Notes: generated from the sequence alone by a model not told the origin. A DNA stretch of 64,000 nucleotides from Christensenella intestinihominis (GCF_001678845.1 NZ_MAIQ01000001.1:147146-211145); one strand, 5' to 3'; numbered from the stretch's first letter, positions 17,148-26,565 are shown. Made by a program: numbers and translations.

Positions 17148-18499
17148 GTCTCCTCTTCCGCCAAAGTGCCAAACAGGGTCGTTTTCTTTCCCTGTGTAAT
17201 TTTTACATTCACGAAGCTTCCAATCAGCGCGCCGCTGCCTTCAAAATTCACCATCTTTGAAGTGCTTGTCCGGCCGCATACATGCCCGGGATTCCTGGTG
17301 CTGGTCCCTTCTACAAGAACCTCTACGGTTTTTCCCTCATATTCCCGGTTTCGCTCCTCGGTAATCTTGTTCTGCAACGCCACCAGCTTCATAATGCGTT
17401 CCGTTTGTACCGCTTCTTCCACCTGGTCCGGCATTTCTGCCGCACGGGTCCCGGAACGCGGTGAATAAACGAAGGTAAATGCGGAATCAAAACGAAGCTC
17501 ACCCACCAAAGAAAGCGTATCTTCAAAATCGGCTTCCGTTTCCCCCGGAAATCCAACGATAATATCGGTTGTAACCGCAATTCCGGGGATTTTCCGGCGT
17601 ATTTTTTTCACAAGTGAAATATAGGTTTCCCGCGTATACTTTCGGTTCATTTCCTGCAAAATGCGCGAGCTGCCGGATTGTACGGGCAAATGAATATGAC
17701 GGCAAATTTGCGGATATGCGGCAACTACTTCAATTAATTCGTCCGATAAATCCTTGGGATGAGAGGTCATAAAGCGAATCCGCGGAATATCCGTTTCCTC
17801 ACAAATACGCCCGAGAAGCCGGGCAAAATTAATCCCGCCGTCATAGGAATTCACATTTTGGCCGAGCAGCATCACCTCGCGGTATCCCGCCGAAACAAGC
17901 CCCGAGACTTCGGAAATGACGTCCTCCGCACTGCGCGAACGTTCCCTTCCCCGCACGTAAGGAACGATGCAGTAGGAACAGAAATTGTTGCAGCCATACA
18001 TAATGTTGACGGATGCAAGCGGCCCCTCCGCACGTTTTTGCGGGACGTCGTCATGCAGCTCTTCCGTTTCAGGGGCGCTGTAGATACGGCCGGTTCCCGA
18101 TTTGCATGCCAAAATCATCTCCGGAAGCTCATACAGATTATGCGTCCCAAAAACAATATCCACAAACGGGAACGTTTCCATCAGTTTTTTTGCGGCGCTT
18201 TCCTGCTGCATCATACAACCGCAAACTGAAACAAGCAATTCCTTATTTGCCTGCTTCAGTTTTTTAATACGGCCTACATTTCCAAATGTTTTCTGTTCCG
18301 CGTTCTCCCGGACACAGCAAGTGTTAAACAAAATAAAATCGGCATCTTCTTTCGAGTCCGCCGGCATATATCCAATGCTTTCCAGAATCCCCGCAATCTT
18401 TTCAGACTCATGCATATTCATCTGGCAGCCATATGTGATAATGTGGTATTTCAGGCCTTTTTCCCTGACTTCAGCTTTCAATTTTTCCATATCGTTCAT
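17144..18499 (-). CDS. miaB: tRNA-2-methylthio-N6-dimethylallyladenosine synthase
   Basis: A radical-SAM methylthiotransferase acting on i6A37 of tRNA. It has the N-terminal UPF0004 domain (ITYGCQMNMHESEK), the radical SAM cluster CNNFCSYCIVP, and a C-terminal TRAM domain with FVNVKI. The open frame begins at TTG 18529. I prefer ATG 18499 or ATG 18490, because a TATAAT box overlaps the upstream codons and neither ATG has a clear Shine-Dalgarno. If that box is the promoter, the mRNA would be nearly leaderless. It is the first gene of the mismatch-repair operon. Confidence 0.93.
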   Translation of the reverse strand: MNDMEKLKAEVREKGLKYHIITYGCQMNMHESEKIAGILESIGYMPADSKEDADFILFNTCCVRENAEQKTFGNVGRIKKLKQANKELLVSVCGCMMQQESAAKKLMETFPFVDIVFGTHNLYELPEMILACKSGTGRIYSAPETEELHDDVPQKRAEGPLASVNIMYGCNNFCSYCIVPYVRGRERSRSAEDVISEVSGLVSAGYREVMLLGQNVNSYDGGINFARLLGRICEETDIPRIRFMTSHPKDLSDELIEVVAAYPQICRHIHLPVQSGSSRILQEMNRKYTRETYISLVKKIRRKIPGIAVTTDIIVGFPGETEADFEDTLSLVGELRFDSAFTFVYSPRSGTRAAEMPDQVEEAVQTERIMKLVALQNKITEERNREYEGKTVEVLVEGTSTRNPGHVCGRTSTSKMVNFEGSGALIGSFVNVKITQGKKTTLFGTLAEEET

Positions 18500-18557
18500 A
18501 CCATTTATTATAATGCAAAATCCGAACAAAATCCACCATCAAAGGCTTTATCCGCAC

Positions 18558-18589
18558 AAAAAAATCCACCCATGAAATGGATGGATTTT
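18558..18589 (-). terminator. Intrinsic terminator after the NlpC/P60 gene
   Basis: On the minus strand a 13-bp stem with one mismatch (arms 18561-18573 and 18577-18589, 3-nt loop) is followed by seven T. It ends transcription from the wall-hydrolase gene before miaB. Confidence 0.8.
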
Positions 18590-18606
18590 CAAAGCTACTG
18601 ATTGGT

Positions 18607-19767
18607 TTACCAAGGCCGACGACCACATACAAAATGATTTCGCCAATAGGAGGAGTCATAACTGCGGTGCACGACCTTTCCGTTTGAGGAAGAAGCATCG
18701 ATCATCATTCCGTCCCCGACCACAATACCAACGTGTCCGACCCGTGTGCCCGCGTTGTTGGAATAAAAAATCAGGTCGCCGCGCTGCAAATTATCAAAAG
18801 AGATTTTCTCCCATGAAGAATTTTGCGAAAACCCTGCCGCATTGAGACGGCCGGTCGAAGTGCCCGCCTGCCGCAGGCAATATGTAACAAGGCCGGAACA
18901 GTCAAACGAATCAGGCCCCGATGCACCCCATACATACGGGCATCCAAGCTGGTCCTCCGCTACGGAAATAAATGTATCGATACTGCCCTTGCGCTGGATT
19001 TCCGCTTGCTTTTCAGGCGTTGCTTTTGCATCCGACGAATAAATCAAAGAAAGCGTCATTTCGCCGGTCTTTCCATCGACGCCAAGATCGTTGCGCTCCT
19101 GGAAGCGCTTCACGGCGTCAACGGTTTCCGTGCCGTAATAGCCGGTCGCCTTGCCAAGGTAACCGAGCTCCTGTAAACGTTCCTGCAGGAGGTCTACGTC
19201 GTCGCCGCTTGTTCCCTCCAGCAGGGTGTAAGGCTTCGCATCGTCGGTATAAATGACCGCAAGCGTCTGGGGGCCGCATACGCCGTCCTGCTCGAGACCG
19301 TGCTGGCGCTGGAAAAAGCTGATTGCGCCAGCGGTCGCGGGACCGTAATATTGCGTTGTTTCGTCGATATCAAGGTATCCGAGGTCCATCAGGCGTTGCT
19401 GCAAGGTCTGGATTTCCGGGCCTTCCATCCCCTCTTTCAGGGTTGGATCGGGAGTCGGTTCCGGGGTGGGCTCCGGCGTAGGCGATGGAGTCGGTTCCGC
19501 CGCCGCGATTTCCCCGCCTGCGGGAACTGTATTGTTTGCGTTTGCCGCACTCGTATTGGAACTGAAAAACGGAACGTTGCCAAATACCCCAAAGGCAAAC
19601 AGGAGGACAACAATAACGGCAGCTCCACATACGGACCCTGCCATTGTCCACCGCTTTGTCTTCGACATGCGCTTTACATTATCTTTAAAATTCAAGAAAA
19701 AACGTTTAACTCGTAAAGAAAAAGGATAATAGGTACGACGTTTTACCTTGACAAACTTTTTTCGCAT
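18607..19767 (-). CDS. NlpC/P60 cell-wall hydrolase with two peptidoglycan-binding domains
   Basis: About 386 residues. A basic cytoplasmic N-terminus of about 35 residues precedes one membrane segment (VCGAAVIVVLLFAFGVFG). A Pro/Thr/Glu spacer (PTPSPTPEPTPEPTPDPT) leads to two PG_binding_1 repeats (LQQRLMDLGYL and LQERLQELGYL) and a C-terminal NlpC/P60 peptidase with FDCSGLV (Cys) and RVGHVGIVVGDG (His). It would be a membrane-anchored endopeptidase acting on wall stem peptides outside the cell. ATG 19767 was chosen for its GGAAGGAG; the longer open frame lacks one. Confidence 0.9.
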   Translation of the reverse strand: MRKKFVKVKRRTYYPFSLRVKRFFLNFKDNVKRMSKTKRWTMAGSVCGAAVIVVLLFAFGVFGNVPFFSSNTSAANANNTVPAGGEIAAAEPTPSPTPEPTPEPTPDPTLKEGMEGPEIQTLQQRLMDLGYLDIDETTQYYGPATAGAISFFQRQHGLEQDGVCGPQTLAVIYTDDAKPYTLLEGTSGDDVDLLQERLQELGYLGKATGYYGTETVDAVKRFQERNDLGVDGKTGEMTLSLIYSSDAKATPEKQAEIQRKGSIDTFISVAEDQLGCPYVWGASGPDSFDCSGLVTYCLRQAGTSTGRLNAAGFSQNSSWEKISFDNLQRGDLIFYSNNAGTRVGHVGIVVGDGMMIDASSSNGKVVHRSYDSSYWRNHFVCGRRPW

Positions 19768-19897
19768 ACCGTCACTCCTTCCGGATATTGCCATAATTGT
19801 AACATAAACTTAACAAATATGATAGTAGGTAAATGATGAAATTTGTGCTTTCACAGGGAAAATTCCCGGAAAAAGCAAGGCTTTTGCCAAATCGTAT

Positions 19898-20563
19898 CTA
19901 TCGCTCAAACTTGTAACCGATTCCCCATACCGTCAGTATATGGTTCCCATACGGGCGGATACTGTCCCGCAGGGTGCGGATATGCGTATCCACGGTCCGG
20001 TCTGTGCCGTTAAATTCTTCTCCCCACACATTGGAGAGGATGGCGTCCCGCGACAGGGCACGATTGGGATTCTGCATCAGAAATACCAGCAGATCATATT
20101 CCTTTGGAGTCAGGAATACCTGTATATCGTCTGTCCATACCGACCGGGAATTCAAATTGACGGACAGGCCGTCAACAGACAGCAGGATTCTTTTTTGCGT
20201 TCCCCTGCAACGGTTTAAAATAGCGTGGATACGGGCAAATAATTCGGAGACGTAAAACGGCTTTACAATATAATCGTCGCCGCCGGCTTCAAAGCCGGCA
20301 AGGCGGTCGAATTCCCTGCTTTTTGCGGTCAGGAACACAACCGGTACCGCCGAGACCTTTCGTATCTGGCGGCATACGTTGAGGCCGTCAAGCTCGGGCA
20401 GGAAAACATCCAATGCAATCAGGTCGTATTCCTTGCGGCGAAACAATTTAATTGCGCTGATTCCATCGCTTGCTTCGTCGATCAGGAATTCGCGGGGGTC
20501 CGCATAATTCCTGATTTTCAAACGTGTCTCCGCATCCGCGTCTGCAATTAACAAATTTGTCAT
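19898..20563 (-). CDS. OmpR/PhoB-family response regulator (orphan)
   Basis: A 221-residue two-domain regulator. The receiver domain has the acidic pair near residues 8-10, the phospho-acceptor ALDVFLPELDG (Asp near 52), Thr in FLTAKS and KPF (Lys near 101). The C-terminal winged helix has TPKEYDLLVFL and DTHIRTLRDSI. No histidine kinase gene is adjacent on either side, so its partner and targets are unknown. A good promoter lies directly upstream. Confidence 0.9.
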   Translation of the reverse strand: MTNLLIADADAETRLKIRNYADPREFLIDEASDGISAIKLFRRKEYDLIALDVFLPELDGLNVCRQIRKVSAVPVVFLTAKSREFDRLAGFEAGGDDYIVKPFYVSELFARIHAILNRCRGTQKRILLSVDGLSVNLNSRSVWTDDIQVFLTPKEYDLLVFLMQNPNRALSRDAILSNVWGEEFNGTDRTVDTHIRTLRDSIRPYGNHILTVWGIGYKFER

Positions 20564-20586
20564 TTCCGTTCCCCTTTTATGACCTC

Positions 20587-20615
20587 ATTATAAGAAAAAT
20601 GTCTTTATGTTGCAA
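20587..20615 (-). promoter_or_regulatory. SigA-type promoter for the response regulator
   Basis: On the minus strand TTGCAA (20615-20610), a 17-bp spacer and TATAAT (20592-20587), 24 bp before the start codon. Confidence 0.75.
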
Positions 20616-20630
20616 GCCGTAACCGCAATA

Positions 20631-20661
20631 AAGAAAAGGCCCACGCGAAAGCATGGACCTT
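20631..20661 (-). terminator. Intrinsic terminator after the hydrogenase operon
   Basis: An 11-bp stem with two G-U pairs (arms 20651-20661 and 20636-20646, 4-nt loop) is followed on the minus strand by TTTCTTTATT. It lies 20 bp past the hydA stop. Confidence 0.78.
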
Positions 20662-20680
20662 CCTTTCCGCCGATGGTTTT

Positions 20681-22663
20681 TTACTTTCCCTTTCCCGTAT
20701 AATCGGAAATGACCTGTTTGTAGATATCCGTTGTTTCCTTCATCTCCGCAAGTTCATCGCGCAAGCGTTCGTTCTCCTGCTCCAGTGTCTTGACGCGAAC
20801 GGTTTCAATATCGCCCATGAGCCGCTGGGGCTTGTGCTGCCCGCGCGTTTCCTGTGCGGCCTTAAAGCTTTTTTCGGCTGGAATTTCGGTCAAAAATTCA
20901 AATGTCCCGCGCTTTACATATTTTGTATGCAGCAGCTCATGCGCTTTTTTACTTCCCGGCCCGCCCAAATATTCCGCATATAAGGCCTGGATGGAAGGAT
21001 TTTCATGCGACTGGCGGATTTGTTTACCCTCGTCCTCCGAATAGAGGGCCGAAAGGCGCTTTTCGCGCACCTTGGGGTCTTCGCTTCGCGGTTGTCCGCC
21101 CCCGGTGATACATCCACCCGGGCAGCCCATGATTTCGATAAAGTGATAAGGCGAGGTACCGTGGGCAATCTGCTCAACCAATTGTTTGGCGCCCGCAAGC
21201 CCGCTTGTTACGCCGATGCGCACTTCCCTGCCCTCAAATTCACGGTACGCGGGCAGGACGTTTTCAAAACGCAACGTCGCCTCCTTAACGCGGTCAAGCC
21301 CTACAATCGGGGTGACATGCAGATTTTCAAACGGCAGGTTCCGCCCGCATACAATGGCATATACAGTGCGTAAGGCTGCTTCCATTACCCCTCCCGTTAA
21401 TCCGAAAATATCGGCCGCGCCTGTGGACATGCCGAGCGGCTCGTCGAAACCTTCCTCCTCAAGGGCGCAAAAATCAATTCCCGCCTGCCGGATCATTGCC
21501 CCCAGCTCACGGGTGGTAATCACGGCGTCCACGTCAGCGATCCCGTTACGTTTCATCTCTTCCCGTGTAATTTCAAACTTTTTCGCGGTACAGGGCATCA
21601 CCGATACGACAAACATTTTTTCAGGATCGATTCCGCTTTTTTCCGCATAATATGTTTTTGCCATGGCTCCAAGCATCATGTGCGGAGATTTACAGGAGGA
21701 AAGATGCGCTGTCTGCTCCGGGTAATAGTGTTCAATATATTTAATCCACCCAGGGGAACAGCTTGTGATCATAGGAAGCACAGTCGCTTCCCTGTTGATA
21801 TACCTGGTAAGCCGCCCCAAGAATTCCGTGCCTTCCTCCATAATGGTAAGGTCTGCGCTCCAATCCGTATCAAATACGTCATCCGCTCCAAGCGCCCGCA
21901 TGGCCGCCGCCATTTTCCCGGTGACACTCGTGCCCGGAGGATAACCGAATAATTCTCCGAGGGCTACCCGCACGGCCGGTGCCGCCTGTATCACGACACG
22001 CGTCTCAGGATCGTTCAGCGCCTGCCACACCCGCGCGGTGGAATCGGTCTCCCGCAGCGCGCCGACAGGGCACACAACAGTGCACTGCCCGCAGAAGGTG
22101 CAATTCGCTTCGCTTACAGGCAGCCCCATCGCCGGGGCGATCATTGTGTCGAAGCCCCTTTTTTGGGCATTCAGCACGCCGACCCCTTGAATTTGGTTGC
22201 ACGCCGTAACACATCTGCGGCACAGAATGCACTTGGAAAGGTCGCGCGTAATGGAAACGGAAGTATCGATACTCTGGCGGGAACTGTCGGTTTTAAAACG
22301 GGTTTCCGTCACTCCAAGCGTTTCTCCGAGCTTTTGCAGTTCGCAGCTCTGATTCCGGCTGCAGGAAAGGCAATTTTTGGAATGGTCGGAAAGCAGAAGC
22401 TCATAGAGCACCTTGCGTGCGTTGCGTACCCGCTGCGTATTTGTCTGAACGGCCATATCCTCACGCACCTCGGTCATGCAGGACGCCATTAAGGTTTTGG
22501 CCCCTTCCACTTCCACGGAACAAATCCTGCACGACCCGAATTTGTGGATGTCCTTCATGTAACAAAGGCTCGGTATATGGACTCCGCATTGTTTGGCCGC
22601 CTCTATAATCGTGGTTCCTTCCGGTACGCTGACCGGTTTTTGGTTGATCGTCAAATGTACCAT
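20681..22663 (-). CDS. hydA: [FeFe] hydrogenase catalytic subunit, HydA type
   Basis: About 660 residues. From the N-terminus: a plant-type [2Fe-2S] domain (CGVHIPSLCY, CRICSVEVEG), a His-ligated cluster motif (HSKNCLSC), two [4Fe-4S] motifs (CILCRRCVTAC near 146-156, CTFCGQCTVVCP near 189-200), the H-cluster motifs TSCSPGW near 301, MPCTAKKFE near 357 and MGCPGGCITGGGQP near 507, then the small-subunit domain ending HELLHTKY. It reduces protons to H2, or oxidises H2, in the cytoplasm. ATG 22663 is preferred over GTG 22666 because of AGGAGG spacing. A coiled-coil-like tail (LEQENERLRDELAEMKE) extends the C-terminus. It is the last gene of the hyd operon. Confidence 0.95.
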   Translation of the reverse strand: MVHLTINQKPVSVPEGTTIIEAAKQCGVHIPSLCYMKDIHKFGSCRICSVEVEGAKTLMASCMTEVREDMAVQTNTQRVRNARKVLYELLLSDHSKNCLSCSRNQSCELQKLGETLGVTETRFKTDSSRQSIDTSVSITRDLSKCILCRRCVTACNQIQGVGVLNAQKRGFDTMIAPAMGLPVSEANCTFCGQCTVVCPVGALRETDSTARVWQALNDPETRVVIQAAPAVRVALGELFGYPPGTSVTGKMAAAMRALGADDVFDTDWSADLTIMEEGTEFLGRLTRYINREATVLPMITSCSPGWIKYIEHYYPEQTAHLSSCKSPHMMLGAMAKTYYAEKSGIDPEKMFVVSVMPCTAKKFEITREEMKRNGIADVDAVITTRELGAMIRQAGIDFCALEEEGFDEPLGMSTGAADIFGLTGGVMEAALRTVYAIVCGRNLPFENLHVTPIVGLDRVKEATLRFENVLPAYREFEGREVRIGVTSGLAGAKQLVEQIAHGTSPYHFIEIMGCPGGCITGGGQPRSEDPKVREKRLSALYSEDEGKQIRQSHENPSIQALYAEYLGGPGSKKAHELLHTKYVKRGTFEFLTEIPAEKSFKAAQETRGQHKPQRLMGDIETVRVKTLEQENERLRDELAEMKETTDIYKQVISDYTGKGK

Positions 22664-22666
22664 CAC

Positions 22667-25600
22667 TTACCTCCTGTCGCAGTGCAGGCAACGCATTGCT
22701 TCGGCAATGGCATTGATCCTGTGATATCCGAGCACAACTTCGTCAAAAGTCTTTTTCCGTTCCCCCATCGGCAGGATTTCCCGTTCAAACCGCTTGTGGA
22801 AAACAACCTCGCCTTCGTCATATACATCCGGGATATCGATCGCTTCCCCCTTGTTAAGAACGCCTTTTCCGCCAAGGTATTTGTCGATTGACGCTGCCGC
22901 CTGCTTCCCGTCTGCGATTGCGCGAATTACCTCATCCGGTCCGCGCGTAACGTCGCCCCCGGCGAAAACGCCGTCCATGGTAGACATTTGGGTCATATTG
23001 TCGATGACAAAGGTGCCCCATTCCGTCACACCGATTTCATCCTTGCCAATAAACGGCAGGTCCGCGTATTGGCTGACGGCGGGAATAACGGAGTCCACCT
23101 CCAAAATGAAGTCCGACCCTTCGACCGGCGTCGATTTCCGCCGCCCGGAAGAATCAAAGACGCCAATTTCCATTTTGATACATTCGATCCCGGTGATTTG
23201 CTCGTTGTGCCCGCCTATGAATCTGACCGGGGATGTCAGTTCCATAATTTCGACGCCTTCCTCAATGGCTTCAAGCACTTCGTCCTTGTAAGCGGGCATC
23301 GCATCTGTCGTGCGCCTGTAGATGATGACAACGCGGTCCGCGCCGATCCGCAGCGCCGTACGCGCCGAATCGATCGCGGTATTTCCGCCGCCGATCACCG
23401 CTACGGTTCCTTCCAGCCGCATATCCGGCTTCAGGTGGATATCCTTCAAAAAGTCGATTCCCGGAAGAACGCCTTTCAGGTTCTCGCCCGGTATCCCGAC
23501 CTTTTGCGGGAACTGGGTGCCTGTCGCCACATAAAGTGCGTCATAGTATTCCTTGAGGTTTGCGAAATCTACGTCGACGCCAACCTCCTTGTTAAGCAGA
23601 ATGTTTACTCCCGCCTGCTCGATCAGGTGTATTTCGTGTGCAAGAATATCTTTCGGCAGGCGGTATTCCGGAATGCCGAACGCCAGCACACCGCCCGCGA
23701 CGCCCTGAGCCTCCATCACATCCACATCATAGCCGAGGCGGGCAAGGTAATATGCACAGGTCAGCCCGGATGCCCCGGCGCCGATAATCCCGACATTTTT
23801 CCCGTTTTTGGGGAATGTGAGCCGCATCTGGAACGGTTCCTCATGCTTAAACGCGTAATCCGCAGAAAACCGTTTCAGGTCACGGATTGCCACCGCCTCG
23901 TCCACTGTCCTCCTGCGGCATTTACGCTCGCAGGGACGTGTACAGATTCGACCGCATACGGCGGGGAAAGGGTTCTCCTGCATAATAAGCCTGTAGGCAT
24001 CCATAAACCTTCCCGCGGCGATTAGGGATATATACCCGGGAACGTTCACATTTGCGGGACAGGTGTTTTCACAGGGTGAAATAAACAACTCCGAGCACAC
24101 TCCCGCGCGGCAATATTTGCGGTTGATATGCTCCTCATATTCCTCCCGGAAATTGCGGATCGTTGACAATATAGGATTGGGGGCGGTCTGCCCGAGTCCG
24201 CACATCGCGGTTTGCTTTACAGTTTCGCCGATTTCCGTCAGCAGCTCGATATCGCCCTGTTCCCCCTTGCCCTGCGTAATCCTTTCAAGAATTTCCAGCA
24301 TGCGTTTCGTTCCGATCCGGCAGGCCGCGCACTTCCCGCAGGATTCCTCACGGATAAAATCCATAAAAAAGCGGGCCGTATCCACCATACATGTGTCTTC
24401 GTTCATAACGATCAATCCGCCGGAGCCCATAATCGCTCCAAGCGCGTTCAGGGATTCATAATCAGCCGGGACGTTCAGATTCTCCTTCGTAATACATCCG
24501 CCCGACGGCCCGCCGATCTGTGCCGCTTTAAATTCTTTGTCCTCGCGCATTCCCCCGCCGATTTTGTAGATGATATCCCCGATCGACGTGCCGATGGGAA
24601 CCTCGATGATCCCCGTATTTACCACGTCTCCGGCAAGGGCAAACACCTTCGTGCCCGGGGCATTTTTAAGCCCAAAACCCGAATACCATTCCCCGCCCCT
24701 GCGTACGATGCGCGGCAGGTTTGCCAATGTTTCCACATTGTCAATAATCGTGGGAGAGTCATTAAGCCCTCTTTCAAACGGAAACGGCGGCTTTTGCCTG
24801 GGTTCTCCGCGTTTTCCCTCGATGGAAGACAGGAGCGCGGTTTCTTCGCCGCATACAAATGCCCCCGCACCGATTCGGATTTCAAGGTCAAACGAGAAAT
24901 CCGTGCCAAACAGGCGTTCGCCCAAAAGTCCGTATGAACGGGCTTCGTCAATTGCGTTTTCAAGGCGTTCCACTGCAATCGGATATTCAGCGCGAATATA
25001 TACATACCCTTTTTGCGCACCGATTGCAAATGCGGCAAGGATCATTCCTTCAATTACGGAATGGGGATCGCCTTCAATTACGCTCCTGTCCATAAATGCA
25101 CCGGGATCGCCTTCATCCGCATTACACACCATGTATTTTTGACTGCTCTTTTGAGTGTGCCCGCTCCGCAGCTTGATCGCCGTTGGAAACCCCGCGCCTC
25201 CACGACCCCGCAGGCCGGATTGTTCAACCTCGGAGATAACATCTTCCGGTGTTTTATGAAGCAAGGCCTCAGCCGCGGCCAGATACCCGTCTTTTGCAAT
25301 ATAGGCCTTGATATTTCCATATTCGATCCTGCCGCAGTTTTCAAGAACGATTCTCACCTGTGACCTGAAAAATTCAATATCGTCGATCACCGGGATATGG
25401 CGGTGCAGAGAGGTATCATAAAATGTATATTCTTCTACGGTTTCGCCGTGCTCCAGATGTCTTGCTGTAATTTCACATACTTTTGCCGGAGTCAGGTTTG
25501 TATAAAAAATGCGTTCGGGAAGTACGAGCATTACGGGGCCAACCGCGCAAATCCCCATACACCCGGTCTGGATGACATTTACGCGCTTCAAAAGACCACG

Positions 25601-25765
25601 TTTCCCGAGTTCGCTTTCCAATGCCCCGGCAATTTCAGCACAATTTGAAGATACGCATCCTGCTCCTCCGCATATCAGCACATTATGTTCATAGCTTTCC
25701 TGTTTCTTTAAATAGCGTTCCTTTATTTCACCAAGCTGGGCTGTCGTTCTGATTGCCTGTTTCAC
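22667..25765 (-). CDS. HydB/NuoF-like NADH subunit fused to a GltD/NfnB-like FAD oxidoreductase
   Basis: A 1032-residue fusion. Residues 1-110 form a thioredoxin-like [2Fe-2S] domain (CGGAGC, GCMGICAVGP). Residues about 120-560 are the NuoF/Nqo1 FMN-NADH domain (GRGGAGFPTAIK, CNADEGDPGAF, GAGAYVCGEET-like segment) with a [4Fe-4S] site (ESCGKCAAC). Residues about 575-1032 match the glutamate synthase small chain/NfnB fold: CENTCPANVNVPGY, CGRICTRPCERKC, the FAD motif GIIGAGASGL and the NAD(P)H motif VAVIGGGNTA. The subunit would exchange electrons between NAD(P)H and HydA, with a second flavin site that separate HydB proteins lack. It is 18 bp after hydC. Confidence 0.92.
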   Translation of the reverse strand: MKQAIRTTAQLGEIKERYLKKQESYEHNVLICGGAGCVSSNCAEIAGALESELGKRGLLKRVNVIQTGCMGICAVGPVMLVLPERIFYTNLTPAKVCEITARHLEHGETVEEYTFYDTSLHRHIPVIDDIEFFRSQVRIVLENCGRIEYGNIKAYIAKDGYLAAAEALLHKTPEDVISEVEQSGLRGRGGAGFPTAIKLRSGHTQKSSQKYMVCNADEGDPGAFMDRSVIEGDPHSVIEGMILAAFAIGAQKGYVYIRAEYPIAVERLENAIDEARSYGLLGERLFGTDFSFDLEIRIGAGAFVCGEETALLSSIEGKRGEPRQKPPFPFERGLNDSPTIIDNVETLANLPRIVRRGGEWYSGFGLKNAPGTKVFALAGDVVNTGIIEVPIGTSIGDIIYKIGGGMREDKEFKAAQIGGPSGGCITKENLNVPADYESLNALGAIMGSGGLIVMNEDTCMVDTARFFMDFIREESCGKCAACRIGTKRMLEILERITQGKGEQGDIELLTEIGETVKQTAMCGLGQTAPNPILSTIRNFREEYEEHINRKYCRAGVCSELFISPCENTCPANVNVPGYISLIAAGRFMDAYRLIMQENPFPAVCGRICTRPCERKCRRRTVDEAVAIRDLKRFSADYAFKHEEPFQMRLTFPKNGKNVGIIGAGASGLTCAYYLARLGYDVDVMEAQGVAGGVLAFGIPEYRLPKDILAHEIHLIEQAGVNILLNKEVGVDVDFANLKEYYDALYVATGTQFPQKVGIPGENLKGVLPGIDFLKDIHLKPDMRLEGTVAVIGGGNTAIDSARTALRIGADRVVIIYRRTTDAMPAYKDEVLEAIEEGVEIMELTSPVRFIGGHNEQITGIECIKMEIGVFDSSGRRKSTPVEGSDFILEVDSVIPAVSQYADLPFIGKDEIGVTEWGTFVIDNMTQMSTMDGVFAGGDVTRGPDEVIRAIADGKQAAASIDKYLGGKGVLNKGEAIDIPDVYDEGEVVFHKRFEREILPMGERKKTFDEVVLGYHRINAIAEAMRCLHCDRR

Positions 25766-25783
25766 TTGCTTCGCCTCCGTTTC

Positions 25784-26281
25784 TCAGTACCGGGCCAAAA
25801 TGGATTCCAATTGGTTGGGATTAACCTGCTTGTATACCTTCTCGTCAATCATCATTGCGGGAGCAAGCCCGCATGCACCGATACAGCGCGCAATCTCAAA
25901 TGAAAACTTCCTGTCCGGGGTGGTATCGCCAAGTTCAATCCCAAGCAAGTCCTGTAAACGCTCGATCAGCTTTTTTCCTCCGCGCACATAGCAGGCGGTT
26001 CCCATACATACCCTGATCGTATGCTCGCCACGCGGTTTTGTTGCAAAGAAGGAATAAAAGGTTACAACCCCCGATATCTCCGCAACGGGAATGTCCATTT
26101 TCTCCGATATGAATTTTTGCACCTTAAGCGGCAGATAGCCGTAAATTTCCTGGGCGAGGTGCAGGATTTGAATCAGGCTGTCCCGCTTTCCTCCATATAA
26201 ATCGATAACATTGGAAATTTGTTCCAGCTTCTGTTCCTCTTCCTCGTCGGCCGCAAGCATTTTTAAAATATCCTTCCCCAC
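25784..26281 (-). CDS. hydC: NuoE-like [2Fe-2S] subunit of the hydrogenase complex
   Basis: A 165-residue thioredoxin-fold [2Fe-2S] protein of the NuoE/HydC family. The four ligands fit CMGTACYVRG (two Cys near residues 92 and 97) and RCIGACGLAP (two near 133 and 137). It would pass electrons between the NADH-binding subunit and HydA. The start is GTG 26281 behind AAAGGAGGG. It is the first gene of the three-gene operon. The N-terminus carries an acidic/glutamate-rich stretch before the family core. Confidence 0.92.
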   Translation of the reverse strand: MGKDILKMLAADEEEEQKLEQISNVIDLYGGKRDSLIQILHLAQEIYGYLPLKVQKFISEKMDIPVAEISGVVTFYSFFATKPRGEHTIRVCMGTACYVRGGKKLIERLQDLLGIELGDTTPDRKFSFEIARCIGACGLAPAMMIDEKVYKQVNPNQLESILARY

Positions 26282-26358
26282 TATGAAACCCTCCTTTGTT
26301 GTTGACGCCGCAGTATAGCGGCTCCGGCAGATATGCCTGGAATATGACCGGTTTACTA

Positions 26359-26386
26359 CTTATATAAGGTAAGCATAACAGACAAA
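26359..26386 (-). promoter_or_regulatory. Possible promoter of the hydrogenase operon
   Basis: On the minus strand TTTGTC (26386-26381), a 16-bp spacer and TATAAG (26364-26359), 77 bp before hydC. The match is moderate, and overlapping TATATA offers an alternative -10. No convincing Rex palindrome was found. Confidence 0.4.
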
Positions 26387-26565
26387 TGTCACAGATTAAT
26401 TAAGGAAGAGGTCAGAATCGAATGGAATTTTCTGCGTTTTTCGGAACTGGCAGGCATATCCCATAACATTTCCATAACAATTAGGAATGAAGTGCTATAT
26501 GAAACACAAAATAGCGTCCATAGCATTTACTATATGGAGGTTTATACAAAAAATAGATGTACGCA

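Noticed and set aside
26282-26400. Rex operator upstream of the hydrogenase operon
   Set aside because: Some TGTGA-like words occur near the promoter, but no TTGTGA-n6-TCACAA palindrome is present.
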